Source: Blastomussa wellsi
Taxonomy: Eukaryota; Cnidaria; Anthozoa; Scleractinia; Plerogyridae
NCBI GenBank assembly: GCA_947652115.1
Contig: OX393564.1
Span: forward strand, 21,657,976-21,721,975
Length of the DNA: 64,000 nucleotides
Direction: 5' to 3'
Shown: positions 24,663 to 35,500 of the stretch, in pieces
Position numbering within the stretch: the first letter of the stretch is position 1
How the letters are laid out: the number at the start of each line of letters is the position of its first letter
Program-made: the position numbers and the translations under genes
Notes under the pieces: generated by a model
What the model was told of the DNA's origin: nothing
The model's input: the letters and a program-made list of their open reading frames with translations, nothing else
Database searches by the model: none

Positions 24663-25561
24663 CATCAACCGTAGCTAACACCACTGGAGGTCGATTGGTT
24701 AAAAAAGGAACAGCAGAATTAATTGAAACGGGCTCCTACTATTGGCAATTTTCAGCTTACAAAGCAACGTTAATAACTGAAGCGAAACCATGTTTAGTAA
24801 AACTTCGAAATTCCATATTGTAGCAAATGGATGGGGCATAAAAGTTGGGGGTCGGTTAAGCAACAGAACCCGTGGGTCCAAACTTTACGGAGGTCAAAGA
24901 TTCTCGCTTTATGCGAGTGATGTCATTTCTTTGCTGGCTTTTTGTAATGCGCACTCGGAAGGTTACGGTCATTCAAATTGAGTACTCAGCTGAAATTGCC
25001 CATCAACATTAAAAGTGGAGTTTAAGTGTTCGAAAGTATTACCGCCGGAGACAGCCGTCTTTCGATAATGAGCTTTGTTTTGAAAGCACCTCCATTGATT
25101 ATCAAAGGGAGCTAGGCCAGACCAGTTCGGCTTTACTTTCGCCTTAAACACTAGCTATCCTACAGCTAAACATCTAAGTTAACTGACCGCTGTAATTACG
25201 TTCCACTAACAAAGAATCTGGATATTAACCACGTTTGCGATGGAATTTGTATCACTTTTTAATTAAAAAATTATAAATTCATAAATATTCTAAATATCAG
25301 ATTTTCGCGAAACTAAGTGTGAATTTTAAAATAGCTTTTAACATTCGTAGCATTCCTTTTTAATTTTTATGTTCACAATGAGCTTACATCTAGCTAAACA
25401 CGCTGACACTCATAAATAAAGTTCATTCATTCGCTCGCTGGCTGGCTCGCTCGTTCGTTCGTTCATTCAATCAAACGTTGCCCAGCTAAATGTGATGATG
25501 GCAGAGAAATGTACTAAGAAGTGCAAAAGGCATGTTCAAGAGTCACCATACGTTTATCGAC
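24663..25561. other. Intergenic, nothing assigned
   Basis: No supported exon. A short tetranucleotide-like run of ttcg/ctcg/ctgg words lies at about 25,425-25,465. Confidence 0.4.
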
Positions 25562-25722
25562 AGTTGCGGGGCGGTACGCAGCTCTTTACAAGGTCCCACA
25601 GTATTGGCTGAAAAAATCATAAACAAACAACAGTAACAATGGACCCTAGCCCTAAAACAATAGAGCTGTGTGCTATTAAGATCCAATGAAATTAGCGTTT
25701 CTAGAGATCTGCGAACTATCCC
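25562..25722 (-). repeat. Dispersed repeat, copy 2
   Basis: Inverted relative to the copy at 12,289-12,448. The open frame on this strand (25,543-25,899) reads through it and is not a gene. Confidence 0.8.
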
Positions 25723-26031
25723 ACAATTGCACCCGCTTCTGTCAACGCACGTCAAAAATTGGGACAAGTCACAATCGTAACAAACTTCGTTCCCAGGGCT
25801 CTCATTTTCCCGCCCTTCCGGAGGGAGGTTGGACGACACCACAGATAAACTGCGCACGTGTATGACGTCACGATTTCTCGAGGTGGTCATCGTCAGCAAG
25901 GGAGGCCATGATACATCTATGACATAATTTCAGTCCAAACGTGCGAACTTACGAGCTCATAGTAAAAACTGGAAGCAAAATTATGAAGGTGGAAATTGAG
26001 AAATGAAAAAAACATAAAACAATCTACCTTA

Positions 26032-26367
26032 AAGGCCATTTCCAGTCCGTACTGCGCAGTCTCGGGATTTGTTTGAATTTCTGTTTTGAATCGTTGATAT
26101 GTTACACTTCGGTAACTGCGTACATGAAGTTTTTGAGTCCGCCATTACGGGGCGCTTTGTTTGGGAGTTCGCAATGAGCTGAAACGTGGACTATCGTCGA
26201 GGTTCGTTTACTCTTTATTATTGTTTTGAAAGGATATCGGATGTTAATAATGAAGAAAAGGTGAGTTTTTCCCCGTAATTTTTATTTTGGTTTGTTTACA
26301 TTTCATCGTGTGAGGCGTGATAAACATTGCAGGCGGAGATTGCGCAGTACGGACTGGAAATGGCCTT
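26032..26367. mobile_element. MITE with TTA target duplication
   Basis: The 336-base element has inverted ends of about 30 bases (aaggccatttccagtccgta and complement) and TTA at both borders (26,029-26,031 and 26,368-26,370), consistent with a PIF/Harbinger-type MITE. Confidence 0.8.
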
Positions 26368-26393
26368 TTATAAACACGACGGTATAGTAATGA

Positions 26394-26660
26394 TAGAGGG
26401 GGTAAGTTTCTAAAGAAAACTGTGGTGCTGCGTCGGTGGGAAGTACAACAATATAATTTGGTTTTATAAACTGGGTTGATAATAGGGTATTAACATGACT
26501 TTTTGAGGGATTATTGTTTATTGGTGCCCGCCTAGTGTCATTTGCGGCCCGATCGCGAAGCCACCGTAAAGAGAATCGAAAGCTGACGTTTCGAGCGTTA
26601 GCCCTTTGTCGGAGCGAATCGATACTCGTAAAAATTTGAGTCTCCCTAGATGAACATCTA
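26394..26660 (-). mobile_element. Penelope-like element 3' end, copy 1
   Basis: Only the non-coding 3' part is present: the terminal gagggggtaagtttctaaag block, the gtggtgctgcgtcggtggga block and the hammerhead-like motif. About 60 bases of unrelated sequence interrupt the usual spacing. It matches the copies at 28,593, 31,885 and 38,623. Confidence 0.7.
26573..26620 (-). ncRNA. Hammerhead-ribozyme-like motif, copy 1
   Basis: Minus strand: CCGACAA (compare CUGANGA), stem II GGGC-UAAC-GCUC, then CGAAAC and GUC with almost no stem III, and stem I closed by GAUUC/GAAUC-type flanks and GCU/AGC. GAAA and GUC are intact; the CUGANGA box differs at two positions. Confidence 0.5.
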
Positions 26661-26789
26661 AAAGTTCGCACTGCTTGTGTTGATATATTTTTAACATTTT
26701 TAAGTTGTCTGTTTTGGTAAAGAACGACTGAAATGTACCCATATAGTAACGTACGTGTTAAATACTGCTCTTTACTGTTCTAAGGAGTA

Positions 26790-26808
26790 TCAATCGATCG
26801 ATCGATCA
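26790..26808. repeat. (ATCG)n microsatellite
   Basis: A run of about four and a half atcg units immediately precedes the inverted-repeat element at 26,815. Confidence 0.7.
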
Positions 26809-26814
26809 CTCAAT

Positions 26815-27407
26815 GGCCGTTTTCACACTAGAGACGAACAAATCGTCTGGACGGACAAATCGTCAGCTGACGATTTGTTCATCTTTGTTCATTTGATGTG
26901 AATTTAGGTCGTAATTTAGTAGACGTGTCCGTCTGGATGGACAAATCGTGTGACGATTTGTTCATCTTTGTTCATCTGATGTGAATTTAGGTCGTAATTT
27001 AGTAAACGTGTTCGTCTGGATGGACAAATCGTCTTCTAAAAATCGTCTTCATAGACGGACAAATTCAGACGGTTTGTTCGACTAAAAATTTGTTCGTCCC
27101 GTTTTCACACTAAGACGACTTGTCCGTCTGAAACGATTTGTCCGAGACGATTTTTAGAAGACGATTTGTCCATCCAGACGAACAAGTCGACTAAAGTACC
27201 ACCTAAATTCACATCAGATGAACAAAGATGAACAAACCGTCAGACGATTTGTCCGTCTCTGGTGTGAAAACGCCGGGACGAACAAATTTTCAGACGAGCA
27301 AATCGCCTGAATTTGTCTGTCTGTTTGTCCGTCTATGAAGACGATTTTTAGAAGACGATTTGTCCATCTAGACCAGTCGATTGCTCGTCTCTGGTGTGAA
27401 AACGGCC
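26815..27407. mobile_element. Inverted-repeat element with a self-nested copy
   Basis: Outer ends ggccgttttcacac and gtgtgaaaacggcc are inverted repeats. A second pair of the same ends lies inside at 27,100-27,272. Between them are many direct and inverted copies of gacgatttgtccgtc, including two head-to-tail copies of a ~90-base unit at about 26,865-27,010. No transposase is present. Confidence 0.75.
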
Positions 27408-28592
27408 AATCAACAGATAAACAAACAACTAATCCCCGGGAGCAGTACAACATTACGGAGGGCAAGCGCTCAACACAAAAAGTTAAGACGTTTTTGTTGT
27501 GTGAAGTAATTTTTACACATTTCGCTATGAAAAGCGTTCTCATGTCTCGGAACCAATGTTATTACCAAGACTAATGTCACAAGTGATAAAGTCATCCTCT
27601 GTCCCAGTTTTTTTGAAAAAGAAGCGAAACATCATCTGTCCTCACAGCGTCACGGGACGCTTAACGCCTCAAGAAACGTAAAATAATAACTTAATGTAGA
27701 AAAATAATTGTAAAGATCTCATAATAAACCAAGAAGATTTAGAAGGATTACGAATAACAAAACTTGAAACTGTAGCAACACTGCCAAATACCGAGAGTTT
27801 CCCTCAGTTTGTTGATAGATGAATAAAACAATGATAGGAAATAGCCTAATCCAACTCCGCTCTGAGGACACAAGGAACAAAACCACATGAATGACAAAGA
27901 CTCGGAATGAAAGCGCGCCAAACTCCCGCAGCGCCGAGGGCCTGGATGTGGTTTCGTTCCTAGTCTTTTTCGTTTACATCCCTTTCGTTGGTTCCTAGTC
28001 TTCCCTCAGATAGGACAATTCTTGGTCAAATTTTTGAACTGGGAATACGATTTAGAATGAAAACGTAACCTCACTAGAGATTTCATTGTCACTGTTAGTT
28101 ATCTGTTAAACTTCTTTTGCTGGGTTTAGAAATACGATGCTAAAAATATGTCTATAGTAATCTTTGTTGTTGCGTAATAGTAATTCTTTTAGTTCTTTAA
28201 TTAATTAATTTCATAGATATACTAAACTAGCTAGAGTAGAATAAAACCCCCTTGCCTAACCACTGTCTACAACAGACGTCCAAAATCGCGTTCGCAAATT
28301 TATCAAATACCTCTAAAAATAGCCTAGCAATAGCCTTACACTCGGCTTTTTCATTTATTATTTCACGCTCGAGGAAGAAAAAAAAACAAAACAAAACAAA
28401 ATCCTGTAACTTTTACAAGCTATCATTGCAAGAACACTGTTTAAATACTAAAATGGAATTATAATTTCTGTGGAGTAGTTTTCAATTAAGTGCCAATCAC
28501 AAGAAACGACACAACACAAGTCATCAATGACAACTCAATCGATACACGTGACCAGCGTCAAGCGCGAAAAAAAAGGAACACCTTACATAACA
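27408..28592. other. Intergenic, nothing assigned
   Basis: AT-rich, with no supported exon on either strand. Confidence 0.4.
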
Positions 28593-29050
28593 AGATAATT
28601 TGGTTTCATCAACTGGGTTGATAATGTGAATTGGCCACCGTAAAGAGATTCAAGAGCTGACGTTTCGAGCGTTAACCCTTCGTCGGAGCGAATCAAGGAA
28701 CTGCGGGTCGTGTGTTTTTTATATACAGAAAGATGGAGCTTCGCTATTGGCTGGTGCCTGGTAACGTGAAAACAACGGAATAAATTAGTTGAATGAAAAA
28801 CGTTCGTTGATACCGTGAGGATTAAGAGTGCCGATTTGAAAAATAAATTTTTGTTCTACAGTTTTGCGGCTTTCCGTGTTTCCTTGGTGAAGGGAAAGGC
28901 CGCAGACTGCCATATGCTGCTTAGAATGATTTGGGAGATTGAAGTGTCTCGCGACCGGTTTCGATGCAGTTTTGTCGCCTTTCTCTATGTCGCGAAGGTG
29001 TTCTCGGAATCGGTCGCCTAGTCGTCTCCCTGTTTCGCCGTTATACATCG
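28593..29050 (-). mobile_element. Penelope-like element, GIY-YIG endonuclease end, copy 2
   Basis: On the minus strand an 87-codon frame (28,785-29,048) encodes YNGETGRRLGDRFREHLRDI, then VARHFNLPNHSKQHM and ESRKTVEQKFIFQIGTLNP. This is the GIY-YIG-type endonuclease C-terminus of Penelope-like retroelements (YNG in place of YIG), ending at a stop. The typical 3' UTR follows, with the hammerhead-like motif. Sequence upstream of the endonuclease is missing, so the copy is 5'-truncated. It lies just downstream of the TMEM135 stop. Confidence 0.8.
28647..28694 (-). ncRNA. Hammerhead-ribozyme-like motif, copy 2
   Basis: Minus strand: stem I GAUUC-G-GCU with AGC-UCUU-GAAUC, box CCGACGA, stem II around GGGUUAACGCUC, then CGAAACGUC. 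One base of the CUGANGA box differs. Confidence 0.55.
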
Positions 29051-29270
29051 GTCCCGGTCGATGTTAAGTTGGGTCTTCCGAAAAAAAAAAGTGTGTGACC
29101 TTATCCTCCGAGACCTAAAATCTGATTCCTTCGATAGGTAGCGTGCGTTTTACTAAACCAACCGCAAAGCGTAGTAAAGCAAAATCAAAATAGTTACGGA
29201 TTTCTTGTGACACTCAATTGAAAAGCACTCTTTTCCACTTTATATACATAATTGGCCCGTTTTACCAATG

Positions 29271-31886
29271 CTACCTCCTCTTTAGCGACTGGTACAGGTC
29301 ATCCTTTGGAAATAACCTGGCGCTGTCTGTACCAAACAACTCATCTGCCTTCTCTCTGTTTAGCTCACAAAACCTGCGTGCAGACAATGAATACAAACAC
29401 TTTTTAATCAAATCAACGATCATCGAAATGAAAAATTCCGGCCACATAACCAACAACCATAATTTCTGAATATTGTAAATTCCATTTTTATAAAAAATAG
29501 ACATTTTTATAAAAAAATAAAGCAATTACTTAGGTTTTGGTTTTACGACACTCGTTCTATTGCGAAAACAGGTGAAGTAAAATTATTATGGCTTCATTCG
29601 AATTCGTTACTTAACTATGAATATACTTGAGTTATAGATAAACTTTCTTGCTTCGTAAATTTAACAAAGATGTTACTTGTAATTCCTACAAGTCAATTAA
29701 GACGGAATCCGTTAGGACTTCGAGTATTTATTGGACAAAATTATGTACCAAAATTATTTACGCCTTATTGCAAGCTTTTGTGTTACTACTTCAAATATAT
29801 TATCAAGAGAACTCTTTTCTAACAACACCAAACTGAATCACTGATGTGAGATTTTTCCAATAGCTTGCGAGCTTTGAAATTCATTTTCTCAGGCTCTGAT
29901 AAGAAATTGTTGTACCAAAAACATTTACACCTTATTGCAAACTTTTGAGTTACTGCTTCAAATATCTTATCAAAAGAAATCTTTTCTAACAACACCAAAC
30001 ATCGAAAACAAATTTCGAAGTTCCACAAAAATTCCACTGAATCGCTTGAAGACGATTTTACAAAATAGCTACACATGAGATTTTGCCTATAGCTTGTGAT
30101 CTTTAGAATTCATTTTCTCGGGCTCTGATAAGAAATTATTGTCGGTGTTATCACAAATGATTACTAACATCTGTACCTTTTATTAAAGGTAAAAAATAAC
30201 GCAATATGATTTAAATTATTCTGGCACTCGATTTTTGTCCAACTTAAATAAATATTACTCAACTTCCTGGTGGATTCCGTCTTAATTTCTAAACTTGAAG
30301 CATACAAAACACATATGATTTTTAAAGTCTATTGGATAAATAGAGAGAACGTTTCAGTCGCTGCATTAATCTTCGCCTTTGTTTGACTAAACATCTTAAT
30401 CAAAAGAAACTGAAACCCAACACAATATGGCCACTATTCTATATGCTTCACATGAGCCGAACCAAATGCATAACCAAAGTCTAAAGCCGGCCGCCATTTT
30501 GACTTCAGCTTGAAAAACCACTGACCAAGAAGACCGCTTTTGTTATTTGTTTGGGGTACGACTGAATAAGTTCGACGTTTGACTCAAACAGGCGTTCTTT
30601 TAATTATTTGAGTTGACCCAAACTGTCATTAGGTTCGGCTCTTGTGAAGTACGGCGTTCGACCCGGGCCTTACTCATGCGCCATAATTAGGATTGCTGTA
30701 AACTTGCGTGATACATAACAGAATTATGAGTTTGCCCCAACCTCCTGGCTGTGACCACGTTGAGATATCGCCAATATGACGGACGTACACTGTGGACCTC
30801 CCACACACACTACAAACAACAAGTAGCAACAGTTAGGAACATTTAAATTTGTAGCTCATATGTTAGATAATCAGACGGGAATCAACGCAAAATAGCTCAT
30901 GTTAGCTAGCAAAAAGGATCCAAATTTTTCCATCTTTCATTGTAATACAAAGCATTTTTATACCTAGCTATTGGCTATTTAGCCAATCAAGTCGAGAGAC
31001 AAAACTGCGAGATTTTGAACCGTTTAATTTTTCCGCGCTTGTCGCTGGTCAAGTGTTTTTGCTGTAAGACCTGATTGGTTTTGCGTTCCCACTCGTGTTC
31101 AATACCTCATAGACTTGCCACAAGTTGACCTCATGAGTTTCACGGAAAAATAGCAAAGCGAGCTTTTTAGGACGCAATGTGGCCGAGTGACCGACGAAGT
31201 GGCGAAAGGTCTTCCTTCGTCCGGCGGGCCATACATAACAAGACGAAATCACCTGCGGTTTATATGTTATTCGCGTTCTCAACAATCTTAAGGTCTGTGA
31301 AGTGACGACTAATTTTCGGCAGCAGGAACCCATTGCACGGGCTCCTGACGGCAGTCGATAGTCACCCTTATCTTAGGATTCTGTGCTACGTTATATACAC
31401 ACTGATGAAAATAAATATGATCTCCATATCGAAGAAATATTTCTTACCGCATGAAAAAGGAATGCAGTTGAGAATGTGTAGGTCAATATCTCTGCGTACG
31501 GTAAAGATGGTAGAATTCCGGCTGCTATACCATTCTTATACAGAACCTGCAATTAAAGACGAGAAGATATACTTCCGCGGAAGCCTTTTAGGACTCATAA
31601 GTTCCTGGATGGGGGCGGTGGTGATGGTCATTTTGATAGGCTCGATCAACGACAATTGTAACTGTGCAGTTCAAGTGCCAGTAAGTTGATGAAATACTCC
31701 TGATCGCTTATTGCTACAGAATCAATACAGCAACCAGGATATGCTCCTGCGGTATCGGCCATTTGACATGACGCAGCCTTTGCCTTATTATGTTACTACC
31801 GATACTTAATGTACTAGAGTGTAGTATATTCCATTTCTTACCTACAATACATTAATTAGTAACAATCCGTCACTTATTTTCTTTAG

Positions 31887-31931
<45 letters not shown>

Positions 31932-32483
31932 GGATAACGATATAATTTGGTTTTATCATCTGGGTTGATAATGTCAATTGGCCACCGTAAAGTGATTCAA
32001 AAGCTGACGTTTCGAGCGTTAGCCCTTCGTCGGAGCGTAACAAAGACGTCTGGCTAATTTTATATTAAAATAAATAACATACTAACAATACACTTTTTAC
32101 GAAAAAAGGCAAATGAAACAAAAGGAAAACGGGCTTGACACTATTTTTGGTTTATGGAAAAACACACTTTTTAGGGAACTAGCTCAAAGACTGGCAGAAT
32201 GAACGAGTTAAGAATAATTTCACTGCTCTCACCTCGGAAAGTTTTGAAGCTAGATACAATGCTATACTTGAACTTCTATAAAATGTCATGGATAGACCAG
32301 CTAAACCACCTGGAACAACAAAATAGAAAATCAGTGGGTGTATGCTGAGGACTATAAAATAATATTGTTATATACCTAAAACCTGGCACAAGTATTGTAT
32401 CCTTAGCAATTATTCCACGAGCGCACGTTGGATATGAGATGGTAGATGGCCAACGAGGCACGTAGCGCCGAGTTGGCTATAAC

Positions 32484-32518
<35 letters not shown>

Positions 32519-35500
32519 TTTTATTAAAAATGCCCCAAAAGTATTGTACAAACATTGCAAAAATGCATTCTTTTACGCATGCACGTTCCTGTTTGGTAGG
32601 TCAATGGTATATGAGCTCATATACCATTGCCTCTAAACCAATCAAAACTCAGGAAATTCAAGACAAGAAATACACCACACTGTGCCTATTTTGATGTTGC
32701 TATGGCAACACTTTTAGATCCAGATCTCTTTTATGCGGCAGCGACAATTACTGTTTTTAATCTTTACCAAACACCATCCAATTCCTATTAAAATGGTAAT
32801 ATGCATATATGGAGACGAAGTACAATGTGGACAAGGTGTATGTTTCGAATAGGACCATTTGTTTCTTCTTTCAGAGCCACAAATGGCAAGATGAAAGAGA
32901 CAAGAACCAAGAGCGTTGCCATGGCAACATCAAAATAGGTACCATGTGGTGCATTGCTTAGGGTACAATACTCCTGCCAAGTTTCAACTGCATTGCGTTA
33001 TTATTTGCAGAGACATTGTTCATTTTGTGTTTTGATCCCATGCTGTAACCACTAATGATGTGAATATCTCTGAAACGAAAGAAGATATCACAAAAAGGAA
33101 AACACCATTCTTCCTGACTTTGAAAGGGCTTTCAAATAAGCTCAAGTTGATTTTACTTCATAGGCATTTTAAGGTTTTGTTTTCAAGTTACACTACTGCT
33201 ATGGTAACCAGTAATGTCAAGAAAATAATCACAAATTGTTGACTACTTTTGTTTTTAACTGATCAACAGTGGTAGCAGTGGACCATCAAAAACCAACAGC
33301 TTTACATTCCTGTAGTTTATCATGTATTCCTACCAGCAATTAAGGCATTAAATTCATCTCTCTTCTTTGTTAGAAGTCCCAACACCCACTCAACAATCTG
33401 GAAAGTAAATAGTGTGACAAATATTACAATAAAATTTGTAACTGACTCCCCTGTCCAAGATATATGTAGAAACCAATGACTTAAAGTTAAAAAAACATCT
33501 TTGAATCATAAGTGAAACACTGCACTCCTTACAATAACAAATGATTTATTAACAATACTTTATTGTTACAATAATAATGCTAATTCGTTTATAGCAATTT
33601 GACTAAGGGCCCAAGATCACAATTTTGTAAAGCATATGAATTGCAATGACGTGAAGCATATGAAATAATTCATATACGTATAAAATAATTCATGCATGAA
33701 CTGCAGATGTATATGAAAGTGAGAAATGATCATTGCAGTGAATTTTCAATTTAAAGAAGCCTGGAAAATTCAGGGCTTCCATGGGCTTTCTACATCTGCA
33801 GTTCATATATGAATTATTTGACATGCTTTACATCATTTCACTCCTCACTGGTAAATATGAACTCATTAAATTGGCCTCCCTCCCAATGTATGGCTTCATA
33901 GCTCAGTTGGTAGAACATTGCAACGGCATCATGGAGGGGTTCAAATCCCATTGAAGCCATGAATTTTTTCACGCTTCTTTATTCCAATTGGAGGGGGGCG
34001 TAAGGGTTTGCGGTGATGCGGTTTTGCGGTAATTTTTATTGTAACTCGCGGTATTGTGGTTTTAAAACACTAAGCGGTTTGCGGTTATTACAACCTTTAA
34101 TTCGCGGTTTTCGGTGAAAAAAGTGTCTACGGTGATAACACTCTTTAGAACGGTCAGCATTTGGTTAGTAGTAAATAGAGTATATAGTGCAGTACAATGT
34201 ACCATTGGCGTTATGATGGTATGTTTAATATTAACGCACAATGTTATCAGAATATACCACAAGTCTTGCTGACGTCAGCTTTCATATTGTGGCTTGCATG
34301 TACGTACGTTTTCGTATTCGGGAAAAAATCTGATGCGGTTTGTGGTTTTTTGGCGTATTTCTGTGCGGTTCTGTGGTTTGCGGACCCACCTTACAGCCCC
34401 CTCCAATTGCTTAAATTGGAAGTTCACGGCAATGATCATTCTCACTTTCAATTTTGCTTTTGTGAAGCAGAAATGGATCCTGAAAAACACACACCTTAAA
34501 AATTGCCACAAAACTTCCAAGGAATAAGCCACATCTAATGCAGTCCTCATTGTAAAAAGCTCTTAATAGTCTTCCTAACAGGACATACAAAAAGAATCAT
34601 GTAACATTCACCGTGCCACAAGAATAATGGACAATGAAAAAAATCCGAGTTCCTGACAGGATTCAAACTCATGACTCAGAGAGACTTAAATGTTGAGAAA
34701 GCTCTACTTAAGGGAGGTTTCTGTTCGTGGAGGGCAATAGGATAATAATGACTTCATTTTAAGTTTAGAGTTACTAATTCAGTAATGAAAGGTTTTATAA
34801 TTTATGTTCCATGTGATGTCTACAGACAGTTTGTGGTAGAACGACTAGTAACAGTGTACTTGCAAATGATAATGTGATTCACACAAACCTGGTTTTTTAA
34901 ATATTGACTTGATTTGTCCTAAAAGCAAAGGTGCTAGCTGTATAAGATATCCTGTTCCAAAGGCCTTTAAAGTAGGTTCTAACCTGCAACATAAAATAAT
35001 GCCAACCTTAAAGGGGCATTGTCACGGGGATTTTGGAGTGCTTAGGTAAATTATGTGCTAAATTCATTGCTTAATACATTCACTCGTGCAAAACATGCTC
35101 CTGGAGAATTGCGAAGAAAACGTCAAATGAAAATTTTGAAGGAAGAGCAAACCATAATAGTTGGTTTCCTATTTTATCAGGAGATGGCTTCAAAAGTTGA
35201 AAACCATTATTTCTTCGTTTTCCTTTGAACAAAGACAAGTTTTAGCTTTTAAAATGTTGCGACAATTATGTGCCTTTTAAAGACTGAAATGAACAGAAAC
35301 AAATGCATAAACATTATCACGTGAAAGCTGCATACATGTCAGGTTAACTTTTTTAAGCCCATATTGGAAGATAATCAATCCTTACAGAGGTTCTTGGTTC
35401 TTATGTTGAAAGATCTTCCAAGATCCTCCAAAGATCTTTGGAAGATGTCACATAAGAACTCAGTTAAAGTGACCTAGCTCTCCAGGAGTTCTCGTAGCTC

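Noticed and set aside
31333..31689. Plus-strand open frame of 118 codons ending in a good GT donor
   Set aside because: The minus strand of the same stretch carries TMEM135 exon 11 (31,546-31,448) with matching phase and clear protein similarity, so the plus-strand frame is a shadow.
33892..33958. Possible functional tRNA gene
   Set aside because: The anticodon stem does not pair, the D stem has a mismatch and the sequence continues into a SINE body.
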